Of a DNA stretch of 60,000 bases, positions 42,001 to 54,000 are shown piece after piece. The position numbers were made by a program, and so were the translations under genes. The stretch is taken from assembly GCA_030141605.1 (NCBI GenBank), contig JAQGDQ010000136.1, positions 126,001-186,000 of the forward strand, written 5' to 3'. Numbering within the stretch: position 1 is the first letter of the stretch; the number at the start of each line of letters is the position of its first letter. Source of the stretch: Tubiluchus corallicola (taxonomy: Eukaryota; Priapulida; Priapulimorpha; Priapulimorphida; Tubiluchidae). Under the pieces are notes generated by a model. The model saw nothing but the letters and a program-made list of their open reading frames with translations. It did no database searches and was not told where the DNA came from.

Positions 42001-45000
42001 TCTTTGTTGAGTATGATCCCTGCCTGTAAAGATAAAATGTATTCACAGTGTCATCACTTTAGCCTTACCATAACACACAAATTTAGATATCAATAAATAC
42101 AAACATCATTTAAAAGATCAGAGCAAATTACACACATTCGAATTTCAACTTACAGTGTTGTTCTCAAAGTCCTCAATCTTGAAAAAGTCGTCTTGAGTCA
42201 TCGAAAAGCTGACTGGATCTTGGTTTGGTGTTGATGCACTTAGAATGACAACAATCGTTTCCACTGGCTCTGACTCTTGTACAGAAGGATTATACGACGT
42301 CTGATCGAACTTCGGGTAGTCATCAGACGTCACTTTCATTACAATGTTAATATTACTATAAAGAAGAGGAAGCTGGTCATCTCTCGCAGTAATGGTAACA
42401 GTGTAATCCGCAACAGCCAGTGGAGGGTATTTGTCTGAAATAGTTGATGGAACTGTGCAAAAACAAATACTTGATCTTTGAACAAAAGAAATTTGTTCAC
42501 AAAAATTTAAAAAATTTTAATTAAGCTAGAAGATTAATTATCCTTGAAGCATAATAAAATTTCTTTTCACTCTTCATCATGCCTTAGGTAATTCATTCAA
42601 TCACTCATTCATTCACATATTCGTTTTCTACAGTTAACCAAATGAACGATGGCATTAAAATTTGCCATGAGAACAACACTCTGCTTTGTCAAATAAAAGA
42701 AATAGACAAAGATGAAAGGCTTGTCATCCAAGAGGTCTGTAACAAAATTTAAGACTTTGGGACAAGTTTTCCTCTCAGTTATGGACTTAAGAGGAAATGC
42801 AAACAGAATATGAAGAGTAAATAAAATAAAAAACAAATTCCAAAGCTTGGAGCATCATCTAAAATTAGTAAAATGACCTTAACATGCATTCATCCTACCT
42901 GCATAAAATTGCCTAAAGTTACAGAAAACTAATGCAAACTTATCTAAGTATCTAAGCTCACTAACAAGTTATGTAAATTCACTAAAATTTCAACAGGTGC
43001 ATACAAAACTACAATCAACCTCGCTCAAACTTACTAGAAAAAGAATCAAGTTCCTTATTTGCCTGGAAAATATGTGAGCTTACATAGAACTTATACAAAC
43101 AATGTGCAAAATTTCTCAGTGGCAAACCCAGTCAACAGAGCAACACTGGGTGTTTCACATCAAATCTGGTAAAAATTTGATTTTGACAATTAGGAAACAA
43201 ACATGTAGTGATAAAGAACAGCATATATATATCAGTAATGAGCTATAACTATTTATCCAAAAATAAGATAACTAGTGCTAAAGAGGATACTTATTTTGCA
43301 TATTGCTCTAGATTTTTGTAGATAAGTATTCTGCTGTTTACACATTCAGCAGAGCTTTTACATTCATGTTGCCACGTGTGTCAGCTTTGCGAATATTAAA
43401 AAAATATAAGTACAGTAAATCCTCACTTAACGATGCTAAAGCATTCCAGCAAAACACAGCATTAAGTAAAATGTCCCTAAACGAAGCCAAAACTTTCATA
43501 GAAGGTAATACAAAAGAGTTGAGATACATTCCAGAGGCAAAAATCAATACTACTAATCTTTTATGAGTTTTATTGGTATTTTTACTAATTATTTTTTTCT
43601 GCTTGCTTGAAACCACTGACCTTTCTTACCAATACCCAGCTAGCCGTTTGATTTTCAAAAATTTCACAAATATTTGTCGCTCAAAAGCCTAACATTTAGA
43701 AGTCAATCGGGAAGCAAAAGCATATAACACATAATAATTGTACTGTTTCACATTACTAGTGCATTTTTAGAATAAAATAAGGTAGTATGTACACTTCTAA
43801 TGCTTGAAATACGATAAGAAATTTGTTAATCAAATAAAAAATGACTTTGAGAAAAGCAAAAAAATCGTCATTAAAATTAATGCATTGTTAGGTAAGGAAA
43901 AGGTTCCAAATGCTCAGCATGGCTAAAATGAAACTTCACTAAGCAGAGAGCCGCTAAGCGAGGACTTAGTGTACAGCATAAAATATACTGGACAAAAAAT
44001 GTCTTACTTGTATAAATATCACCATACGTGCTGTGAATGTTAAACAGTCCATCACAAAAAGTATCACACTGTAATTCATACACAATATCAGTAGGATGGG
44101 TGGCAACTACTCTGTAAAGGACCTCATTTATCCCAGTGTCACTTGGTACCAGTATTGTGTCCGGATACGGCAAGAATTCAGGTGGTTTGTACGGCTCCAC
44201 ATGCACTATCACCTGAAGAAACAATGGCTTCATTACTCTGTCAAATACATAAGCAATTAAGCACTGAGAACACAAGCTGAAGCACAGCTTGTAGATGAAG
44301 TTCCACTACAGTTATTCAGAAAACAGAGAATAAAAATAAACGTTTAAAATCTAAGAACAAGAAAAGTATTCAAATAAAAATAAAATGAGAGGAACTAATA
44401 TAGAATCCATAAATCAGTGACCTCTATCGATCTTATTAAAGCATACACACATTACCAGGAAAATTCTCAAAGCTCGTTAACCTGCAGTAAACATCTGATG
44501 AAGTAAACAAAATATCGAGAACTTTACAGCTTACGACAAATATTTACAAGTGTTACTCTCTAACAGCCAGTTTAGCCGATAAGAACTGCCAGAAGTCTAC
44601 AAAATTTTTTTTGGCCCATATTCACTAAATTGCAGGGTAATTATATTAACAGAAAATAATAGCACAACAGTCAGAGTATCAAATATTACTATAATGTTTA
44701 CATACTGCAGCCTCAGCACTGTGGTCAACTGTATTTGCTGTAACTAGAAGATAATGTGTAGAAAAAGTATCGTAATCTAAAGCATCAATTGTGGTAATTT
44801 CACCCTGCAAAATTCAAATACATCAAAACATTATGATATACGCAGTAATATATCAAAATCAATATATCGATTCACTTAAAGTTTTCTCAAGAGAAATCTG
44901 ATTAATTTGTTGAACTATTAAAATTTAAATATAGCCCTCGAAACATAAGTAAATGCATTTGTTGCTACACTTACACTTTGATTATTTATAGCAAAAAAAT

Positions 45001-48000
45001 CTGAAGATTCCGAAAATTCATAAGTTATTGGAGCAGTACTGTTGGCGGCAACGTTAATAATGTACGTTCCGATGTCCACATTTTCCGCAACTGAAGCTAT
45101 GTATGGATTAGTACTGAAAACTGGAATGTCCCGATCTTCATCATATATCTGGAAATATAAATATATAATCATACATTACAAAAACTAAAGATGAGGGAGT
45201 TCAAGAAATTGTATAGACATTAAAACAAACGTATCTGTATACGACTGTTAAATGAAATGCTATTTCTTCATATATTTTTAATCAGGAGTTATTTACAGCA
45301 TATGATGGACAACATATATCTTCAGCTAGAAAATTCCTTAGCAATATTGTGTCGTTACAACTTTTTGCTGCCTCAAAATTTCTCACTCTACCAAAAAAAC
45401 ATTCCCCTCCTAACGACATTAAATTGCAGCCGAGAAACATAGCTGCATTTCTTATTTCAGTTTTACATTACATTAACAGTCCCTATAAATGAAGTTTTCC
45501 ATTGCTCGGTTTACAAAAGTGCAAGGCAAAAAATATTAAATAAACAAAAAAATATTAAATAAACAATGTAAAAAAATAACAAAAATATCCTAATTAATAT
45601 GACATAAAAGCATGGTCGTAACAATTGATAAGAGTTAAAAAGAAAATGAAATACATTACAGCTAACGACTATTTATAGGTAACAAGATATGAAATGGAAG
45701 CAATGCCCGTAAGACAATTATTAGCAATCATACTGAGAAAAGTTTGTGCTCTTTCTTTATGTAGCTATTTTCCTTGTCTTTAACAACATGTCTACAAGAT
45801 TATACTCTATTACTGCTATCATTAATTTATCAATGTTTCTGTTACAATAATGAATGCCATGAAAATTGATTATAAATTTCTCATAACATGCAGAGTCAGC
45901 CTGTTCTAGTAAAATGAATTTCAGCAGTTCGGTACGTAGGTGCTACTAGAAATTAACAAAGCACAAGTACCAAGCCACACAGTACAGACCAACAATTTCT
46001 GGATAATAGCTGGGAAACTGACTAACTTATCCCTTGAAATATACTCGCAAACTCAAGTTAACATAATAACATTTGAAAACCCTCTCGGTTCGCAGTCATA
46101 ATTACCTCAATTGTCATATTCAGATTTGGGTCAGATATCTCACCGTTGCTCTTTGCTTGGATTTCCAATTCGTAGAAACCCACGTCACCACTATTCAACT
46201 GTTTATTTGTCTTAAGATTACCACTTTCCAATTCTAGTGTGAATGTATCCGGGTCACCTTCAATAATGATGTACTCCACATCAACGCCTGTAGCATAAAC
46301 AGTGTAAATGACTTGATCTATCTCAGCAGATGTGTGCAGGTATATGATGCTCGGGACGGGCGCAAACTCTGGAGGACCGTCTGGAGTCTCTTTCTTTAAC
46401 ACCATAACTGTTACCTGTAAAAACAACAAGTTACGATTTAATTTGCTTGTTATATCACTAATGGGCCCAAAAGCCATTTTTCTGCTTTTAGCACAAATCC
46501 TCCTTTTCACCTGAATTGCAACACAATGTACCAATCTCACAAAAAAAACAATTTCAAAGACTTGCAGAAATTTAGCAAAGTAAAACACATCATCTTTGTA
46601 AAGTGGTAAGTTGTTAAGCTTACCGGTTTGTCGAAAACTCAGAAAAGCTAATCCTTAATCTCAAAATAGAACAGAGACGTTGTTACTAGTCCAAGAATAA
46701 AGAAATAATATAGAAAACTACATAACTGAATTTGACGAAATGAAACTTACCAATCTTAAAATTTTTCATTTGGTTAACTATGGTATACATTAGTTATCAA
46801 TAAATAAAAAAGCAGTCACCAAGTTAGATTTTTGAATAAGAAACAAAAATCAAAGTGAAATCACAACACAAAACCTGCAAAAAAGGTACACAATATTCCA
46901 ACAGTTGCAAGTTGCAAGCAAACCACATTAAAAGTTCAAGAGATACAGAGAAAGATACATTTCAGGATAATCATAGACACTACACAAGTGGATTTTTTTC
47001 ATCAACTAGATATCAGTATTAATTCTGGGATTTATCATCTGGATATTACCTTTTTTTGCTCATTTTTTGCTCTTACTTGATCTAGAAATTCGATTGAAAA
47101 AATTATAAAGCCTACCCTAGCTAAATCAAGGTCGGTGGTCTTTAGTAGGTATTTTATGCAATCAGATTGTGAGCTCATAACAATACTCTAAATTCTTTAG
47201 CAGGTTTAAGTCTTTAGCTGTGCATAAGTTTTCAATGTTTTTGTCAATTCTAACCATCTAACCTTAGCATGTCTTCTCATTAGCTGGAACTAACACACTA
47301 GCAGTAAAATAAATTTATAAAATTCAATCATTCATGTTGGAATTTCAAAAACTTATACCACATCAGCATTAAGTTACTTTTGGTATTACAACTTAATAAC
47401 TGGCAGAGTTTTGGAAAAAAAATTCTTTGGTGAAATCACTGAACTGGGAAGAACTAGATATCATTTGTTAAATCTGTATCAAAAATTTGTGCCCGAATTT
47501 TGATCAGAAGTATCGCAAGATAATCAGCATTCAAAAAGTTCACACTTACTTTATAAAAACTGAATGAAAATAATATAGTAGGAAAAATGTTTTTTGAGCT
47601 ATACCAAGTTGAAAACTTACCATAGCAAAACTATGCCAGTTTTGATTCATGGAATTAACTGCTCGAATAAACAGATTATGTATAAATGGATCTTCATGTA
47701 CAAGGGTCTCTGCTGTTGTAATAATGCCCTGTTAAAAATGATACTGTATTAGAACAACTACTAAAAGTGGATAATGAGTCTAGCCAGGAGGGTTTGCAGG
47801 GTCCGTCTGAACCCTCCATCAGTTTTTGCATAATATTAACACTTGTAATATCAATAAAATAATCTGTTTTAAAATATGAACAAAACTGGATAAAAATAGC
47901 TTTTACAGCCAAGATTGCAGAAACCCTTAACTGAATGTTGGTTCAAGTCAAAAATGCAGCATTTTCTTGGTTTGTCATTTGTTTATTGTTAAAAGATAGT

Positions 48001-51000
48001 TTATAGATTTACAAAAGGCACGTTAGAATAAAATTTGCAAATAAAGAATACAAAAACTATAATCCATAAAGGAAAATAAAGCTTGCAAAAGAGGCAACTG
48101 CAGTAAACTATAGATAGCTCAGTAGCTGTCTGACACCCTCTCATAAATTCTAGCTATGCCTTAGCAGGCTTGAAAGCAATGTAATGTTACAATGTTAATG
48201 TAGTGATTTAAGCAGCATTTTAACATCTCTTTAATTTTCTTTGCCATTAAAAATATCGTAAAAAACATATAAAACACATGAAAGGTAGTTGTTATTGCAA
48301 TGATGCACAACAACACAAAGTAAAGATGATGTAAACTGATAAAAAATTCCTACTTTTTATTGAGAAATCATAACATCATGCTTATCTTTTAAACCATGTG
48401 GCTTCGAACTTTTTTAATGTTGCAATGAATCTTTTCGTTTTTTGAATCACTTGTTCAGTATGCCAATTTTATCGAAGCTACTTTAGTTGGACAACTGCAT
48501 ATCAATGTAATATTGTGCAATCAACATAAATAACCAGCAAAAACATGCTGTCTTCTAAAAACTGGAGGAATAGAATTTTAAATATTTTTTAATTTGTAAT
48601 AAATTACATTCAAAAAGTCTTGTGAAAAATTAACATTATATACTTACAGTGGCTTCATCAATACTGAACTTGCCCAGAGACTCTGGTTGAGTCATTTCAC
48701 TGTCAATACTGTACTGTACTGTACCATTAATTACACTTGCTGTTACTGTTAGAATCTGTAAATTAGTACTTGAATTAAAATACCTTATCTATGGCATATC
48801 ATCGTAAGCTAAAGGTAAGGTATAATACTTTAACTAGTTGGAAAGCTTTTGCATCTTTCATACTGAAGTATATTATGTAAATAAATAAATAAACCACACT
48901 TGTTGTAGTAAATCTGGCATATTTTTTTGTTTAAATTAGTTCAAATAAAATTTGACATCATCCATTTCTGAATCTAGACAATGCATATTATAATTTGAGG
49001 CTATATATTCTTGAAGAGAACGTAATTTCGAAGTATTGATCAAATTTAAACAAAAAATACATGTGATTTACTATAACATGCATGTAGTAAATCTACTACA
49101 ACAAGAGTGGTTTATTCATTTATTTACATAGCATAATTTAGGTAAGATATAGGTTCACAAAAATGTAACCAAAACTGCTGAAAAAACTGGACAGTTGAAA
49201 TCATGAATTACAGCAAAAAATGCATTGCTTTATTTTTTTGTATAGTTTGACAGCACACTCGGTGACAGAGTTTGCTTGAAGCAGATGGTTGAAGCAGAAC
49301 TGGAATGTAGTTCATTACCAAGACTAATTCTCTGAGACTGTGAAATGGCTCAACTTGCTAATTATACAAATAAAAATGTAAAAATATGACCCAATCGTCA
49401 CATGACTACCAAACTATACATTCTGATGGGATATTCTGCATCAAATTAAAGTTTAGCTGAAATGATTGATCAATCGCAGCAAAACAACAGCCAACAACCA
49501 AACTAAAATCATAGTCAAGAGACAAGTGTAGAAAAAAAATGCAAAGTTAGTGAGTGCAAGCTATAAGCAAGTAAAAACAATAGCACACATTTTTAATCAA
49601 ATATAAATTAAGCAGATAAAATATCTAAATGTCTTCAGTGTTAGTCATTTGTTAGGAAGCTAAAGTTCAATTATGTCAATGTACTGATGATCCTACTGAA
49701 ACTACCATTACTACGTACAAATTGCAATTTACTGCAGATGTTTTATTTACACTTAAAATAATTGCAGACAGCAGGAAACCAATTAAAAAATAGGCGAGCA
49801 TCAAAGACAAAAGACTTCAATTTCTTTAAAAATAGAAAAAATGAGTCAGTGCTTGTAAGAACTACTTCTGGCAAAATATATCACGCTTTACACGCCATAC
49901 TTAAGATGAGTGTACAGTTGCAAAAAATACGGAATTGTTAACTACAAAAAATAAAAACAACATAACATTTGAATAAACAAAGAGTAAGTTTTGAACCTCT
50001 TTTCCTGGTGTAACTCCTTCCATCACCTGTCCACTGTAGCCAACACTATCAAATTTTGGAATATCATCATCGTCATCGTACACTGAAACCACAATGTCTA
50101 TTGTCGATTTAAATATTCCATCCGATGCCTCAACCCTCAAGTCATAATCGCTGACAGTTATCGAATTGTTCAGAGTGATTATACCTAAAGCAAAATCAAT
50201 GATTATACCAGGAGAATCAATAAGGCATTAGTTGCAACATTTTTAATTCTCTAAATACAAATAATAAAATCACTTAATGAAACTGCTAAACAAAAATAAG
50301 TTGTACAAGTGGTAATTGAAAATCATCTGTTCACCATATTAGAATGAGAGTTGATCTTTGTCAACTTAATCATGATTTAGTTGATCATTACTTAATGAGC
50401 TGCCCTTTTTACTACCATGCCAGACGTGACTTATTTACAATCTCTGCATTCTTTTGTCCGATTTTAACATCAATGTTTACAGTCTTGCGACAAATGAACT
50501 TGTACATTTGTTCCTGCAAGGAAACCATACCCTAGATAATTTTTGTATTAGTGCAGTCTTTTATTTCAAGCACTAAGCGTTTGAAATAGTATTAACCATG
50601 TTGCTCTTGTTACATAGTAGTGTTGATAATTATTGCAATATCTGTTGTACAATATGGTCACCATTGTTCTGCATCTATCTAGCATTTCGCTCCCACTAGA
50701 GGAGAACATATCAGTTGTAAAACAGTCTGTTTTATACGTAGTTTGCCAAATTACATTTTCAATAAAATGATGTCGAAATGTTATCATAATTGCAAAGTAT
50801 GTTATTTAGAAAAAGAATACTGTCCAAGAATAACAATAAAACTCACAAACATTTGCAGAAAACTGATAAAGATCAGGATCAGTACCACAATCAATGTTGA
50901 CAGGCACAGAATCCATAATTATAATAAAAAGTGGAACTGGCAAATGGCAAGTAATTGTTTTTGCAGAAACTAAGTTTTGCGATATACTTTCCCAAACTTG

Positions 51001-54000
51001 TGGTTATAATTACAGCTTCAATGAAAACAGCGTGATTTTTCTCATATACTAATACTATTTCATATGCATTTTGTAAGTACGGTAAAAAGTATATATTTTA
51101 ACACCTATAGTAGTGCTAAAGCATTTCAGATAATTAAATAATAAGTTGAAAACTTAATTAGGACAGGGGCACCCAGCAAGTGATGACATCACAACTGAAC
51201 ATAATTTTCAACAGTAGAAACATTCCGTGAGAGTACTACACCTGTTTGCAAAAGCAAAAATTGAAGTACAGTGATAGTGTGATAAACTCGAGATGTATTA
51301 AGTTTAAATTTCAAATTTCAAATTAACCGTTTGGCTTAAACAAGAGCTCTTAAATGTGTGCACTATGTCAAAATGAATATTATTGAACTAAGAGGTACAG
51401 CAGCTGTTACACGAAGGCGCTAGTACCCGTCTAACTAACGAATGGCGAAAAATTAGCTGCGTGAATGCAAAATTTATGATTTCGTGTTGATTGTTGTAAA
51501 TCATTGTTGAAAAATAGTACATTCCATTTCAATATTTTATAAGTTGAATTGTGTTGAACTATAGTTTTAGATAGGGTCCGGTTTTATTTCAATGTTTATT
51601 GAATAGGTGATTTTTATACATTCTACTCGAGGAAGTACAACAAAACACTTTATGCCAGTCACAATCATATGTTTTTTTCAGATAATTTCAAAATATTTGC
51701 TAATTGAACACTTGTTAGTAATACAAACATCGATTTATTTTTTCAAAGATTAACACCTAAAAAATTTTTCTTTTTACTTTTGCCACTTTATATTTTTTCT
51801 CTTTCTATGTCTCTCTATCACTGAAGTCAAGAAATTTATTAATTTAGTTTTAATGGATGCAACAATTCCCATGCTGCCAATACACACGCACAGTGGTTAT
51901 TTGGTCATGCGAAAAAAGAAAGAACCCCAAAGCTTATATGCAAGTACCACGGTACTTAATAACTATGCAAGCAAATACGAAACTGTGCATCTGACTATTT
52001 TGTTCCACTGATAAATCTCAAACCAAATTTTCAATTTTTTGACTTTCCCGAACATGACACAAATAAATGCACACCTGTTGTATCCCCAATGCTAAATTCT
52101 GAGCTTAGAGGGTCGAAGCGATAACTAATCGATCTAGCTGACTGCGACGTCGCATGCAGTTGCCAAACCACATCACCTTGGGAAATGGATTCGTGTATGC
52201 GAATTACATCCGGGACTGGACTAAAGACAGGAGCACTGTTCTGAGTTACCATAATTGATACCTAGCAAAATAAAAAAACTATGTATTTAACCATTTGTAA
52301 GGACAATAATAATTTTTTTCAATTGTTGTTTTCCTTTTGGTAACTTACCTGACCAAACTATCAGAAAGCAGATAACAAGAGATGATTTTCAGACATATTG
52401 CTAGTTCACAAAGCACATATAGCATCTTTTAGTAAAATGGATAGTAGCTCAGCTATTAATATTATATAACTACAATGCTAAAACATTTAGCAAAAGCCTT
52501 AGTAAGAGACAATAATAATACCGTGACATTGGTTTGATAAGCCTCCTCGATTGTGTTTATTGCTGTTACCATGGCATAGATAGGCAGTCCATCGTTGTAA
52601 TCAAGCGGTTTATTCTCCACCGTGCGAATCCAGCCATTATCCTAATAATTAAGAATGAAAAACACATTCTGAGGCATCAATTGCTTTATACTGCTTAATC
52701 CTTAGCATATTAGTGTGAACTTTTACATGCAAATGTTAACCAAAACTTCTTCTAAAAACACCATCTGTATATGGGCTGGTGTTACTTGTAGTGCAGCAGA
52801 ATATAAAATGCTTTTAAGTATGCTCTCCGCAGAACTGAAATAATTATTTCCAAAATACAGCTGAAATCTCGCATTATATGCGTATTTCTGTTTTACCCAA
52901 TTTCAGATTGTCATTTAACTCTTGGAGCTTACCTACAATTTTTTACTTGAACAAATTATAAACCATATACATACAATTATAAACTTGCATGCAAAATTAT
53001 ATCTAGATAAAAGAATCATAACTATTTAAAATCAAAAGTAAAAAATAATTTCTTCACGTGAAATACTATTTACAAGTATCTCATGCAAGATGCAAGTAAT
53101 AATGCTGAATGAGGTGCATGGTCAAATGTAAAGATTCGTAATTAAAGTCAAACAAAAACAAAACAACTAGCTGAAAAAGTAGGCTTATTTGTAGCTTTCA
53201 TTTTATTTTTGGTTCCAACACGAAAAAGCTGATTTGTCAGGTGCAAGCTAGCAATTCAATAAAATCACTTAGATGAACAAACTTTTATGGTTAAATAGTA
53301 CCAGCAATATCATCGCTTATTGTCCTTAAGCATTGTAGGCAGACTAAAGATGAACAGGTAATCCTGTGTTCACTCAAATTTAAAAACTAATGAAAAAATA
53401 CCTTATCAATATGGAAATGACCATCATTTTCCGGATAGTCCATTATCATTTCATAATAAACTTCAGCACCAGTTGAAACAGTAGCCATTACTTGCACGAC
53501 ATCTTGTATTTCATCTACATTTTCTTCTACACTACCTGTGTAAAATGGATCTCCAAACACAGGATAATGATTGTCCTCAGAGCTATTGAATATGTCCAAC
53601 TGAAGTAATGTTTCTGAGTAAAAAGCTGAATCAGACTTGTCTTCGGCACTAATGGTCAAATTTTGCTGACCAATGTCTAAGTGAGAATCTCTAGTGTGCC
53701 ATATGTGTCCCAAGTCTTCATGTATTTCAAAATCAGTCGGTGAACTGAGCAACTCGTACCTAACGCCACCTGTCCCTATTGCAAAAACAGTATAGATGAT
53801 CTCATCCTTTTGAAAATTATCTGGAACTCTGACTGGATTTGGTATCGGAGCAAACTGTGGTTTCTCTACTTTGATTCCTGGAGTAATTACCACAAAAACC
53901 TACAAAAAGAACCTACATCTTGTTAACTGCTGAATCAGACCACAATAATGACTGTAATTAAGGTTTCCTACATGAATGTCATTTTTCAAAAAATTTGGTT

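Noticed and set aside
43338-43616. 92- and 66-codon open frames near 43.4 kb
   Set aside because: They overlap the left end of a Tigger-like element whose repetitive subterminal motif (CTTAACGATGC) creates them.
46058-46588. 176-codon minus-strand ORF as one exon
   Set aside because: The first 60 or so residues are read-through upstream of the TTTTACAG acceptor. The cadherin homology starts at VTVMVLKKE.
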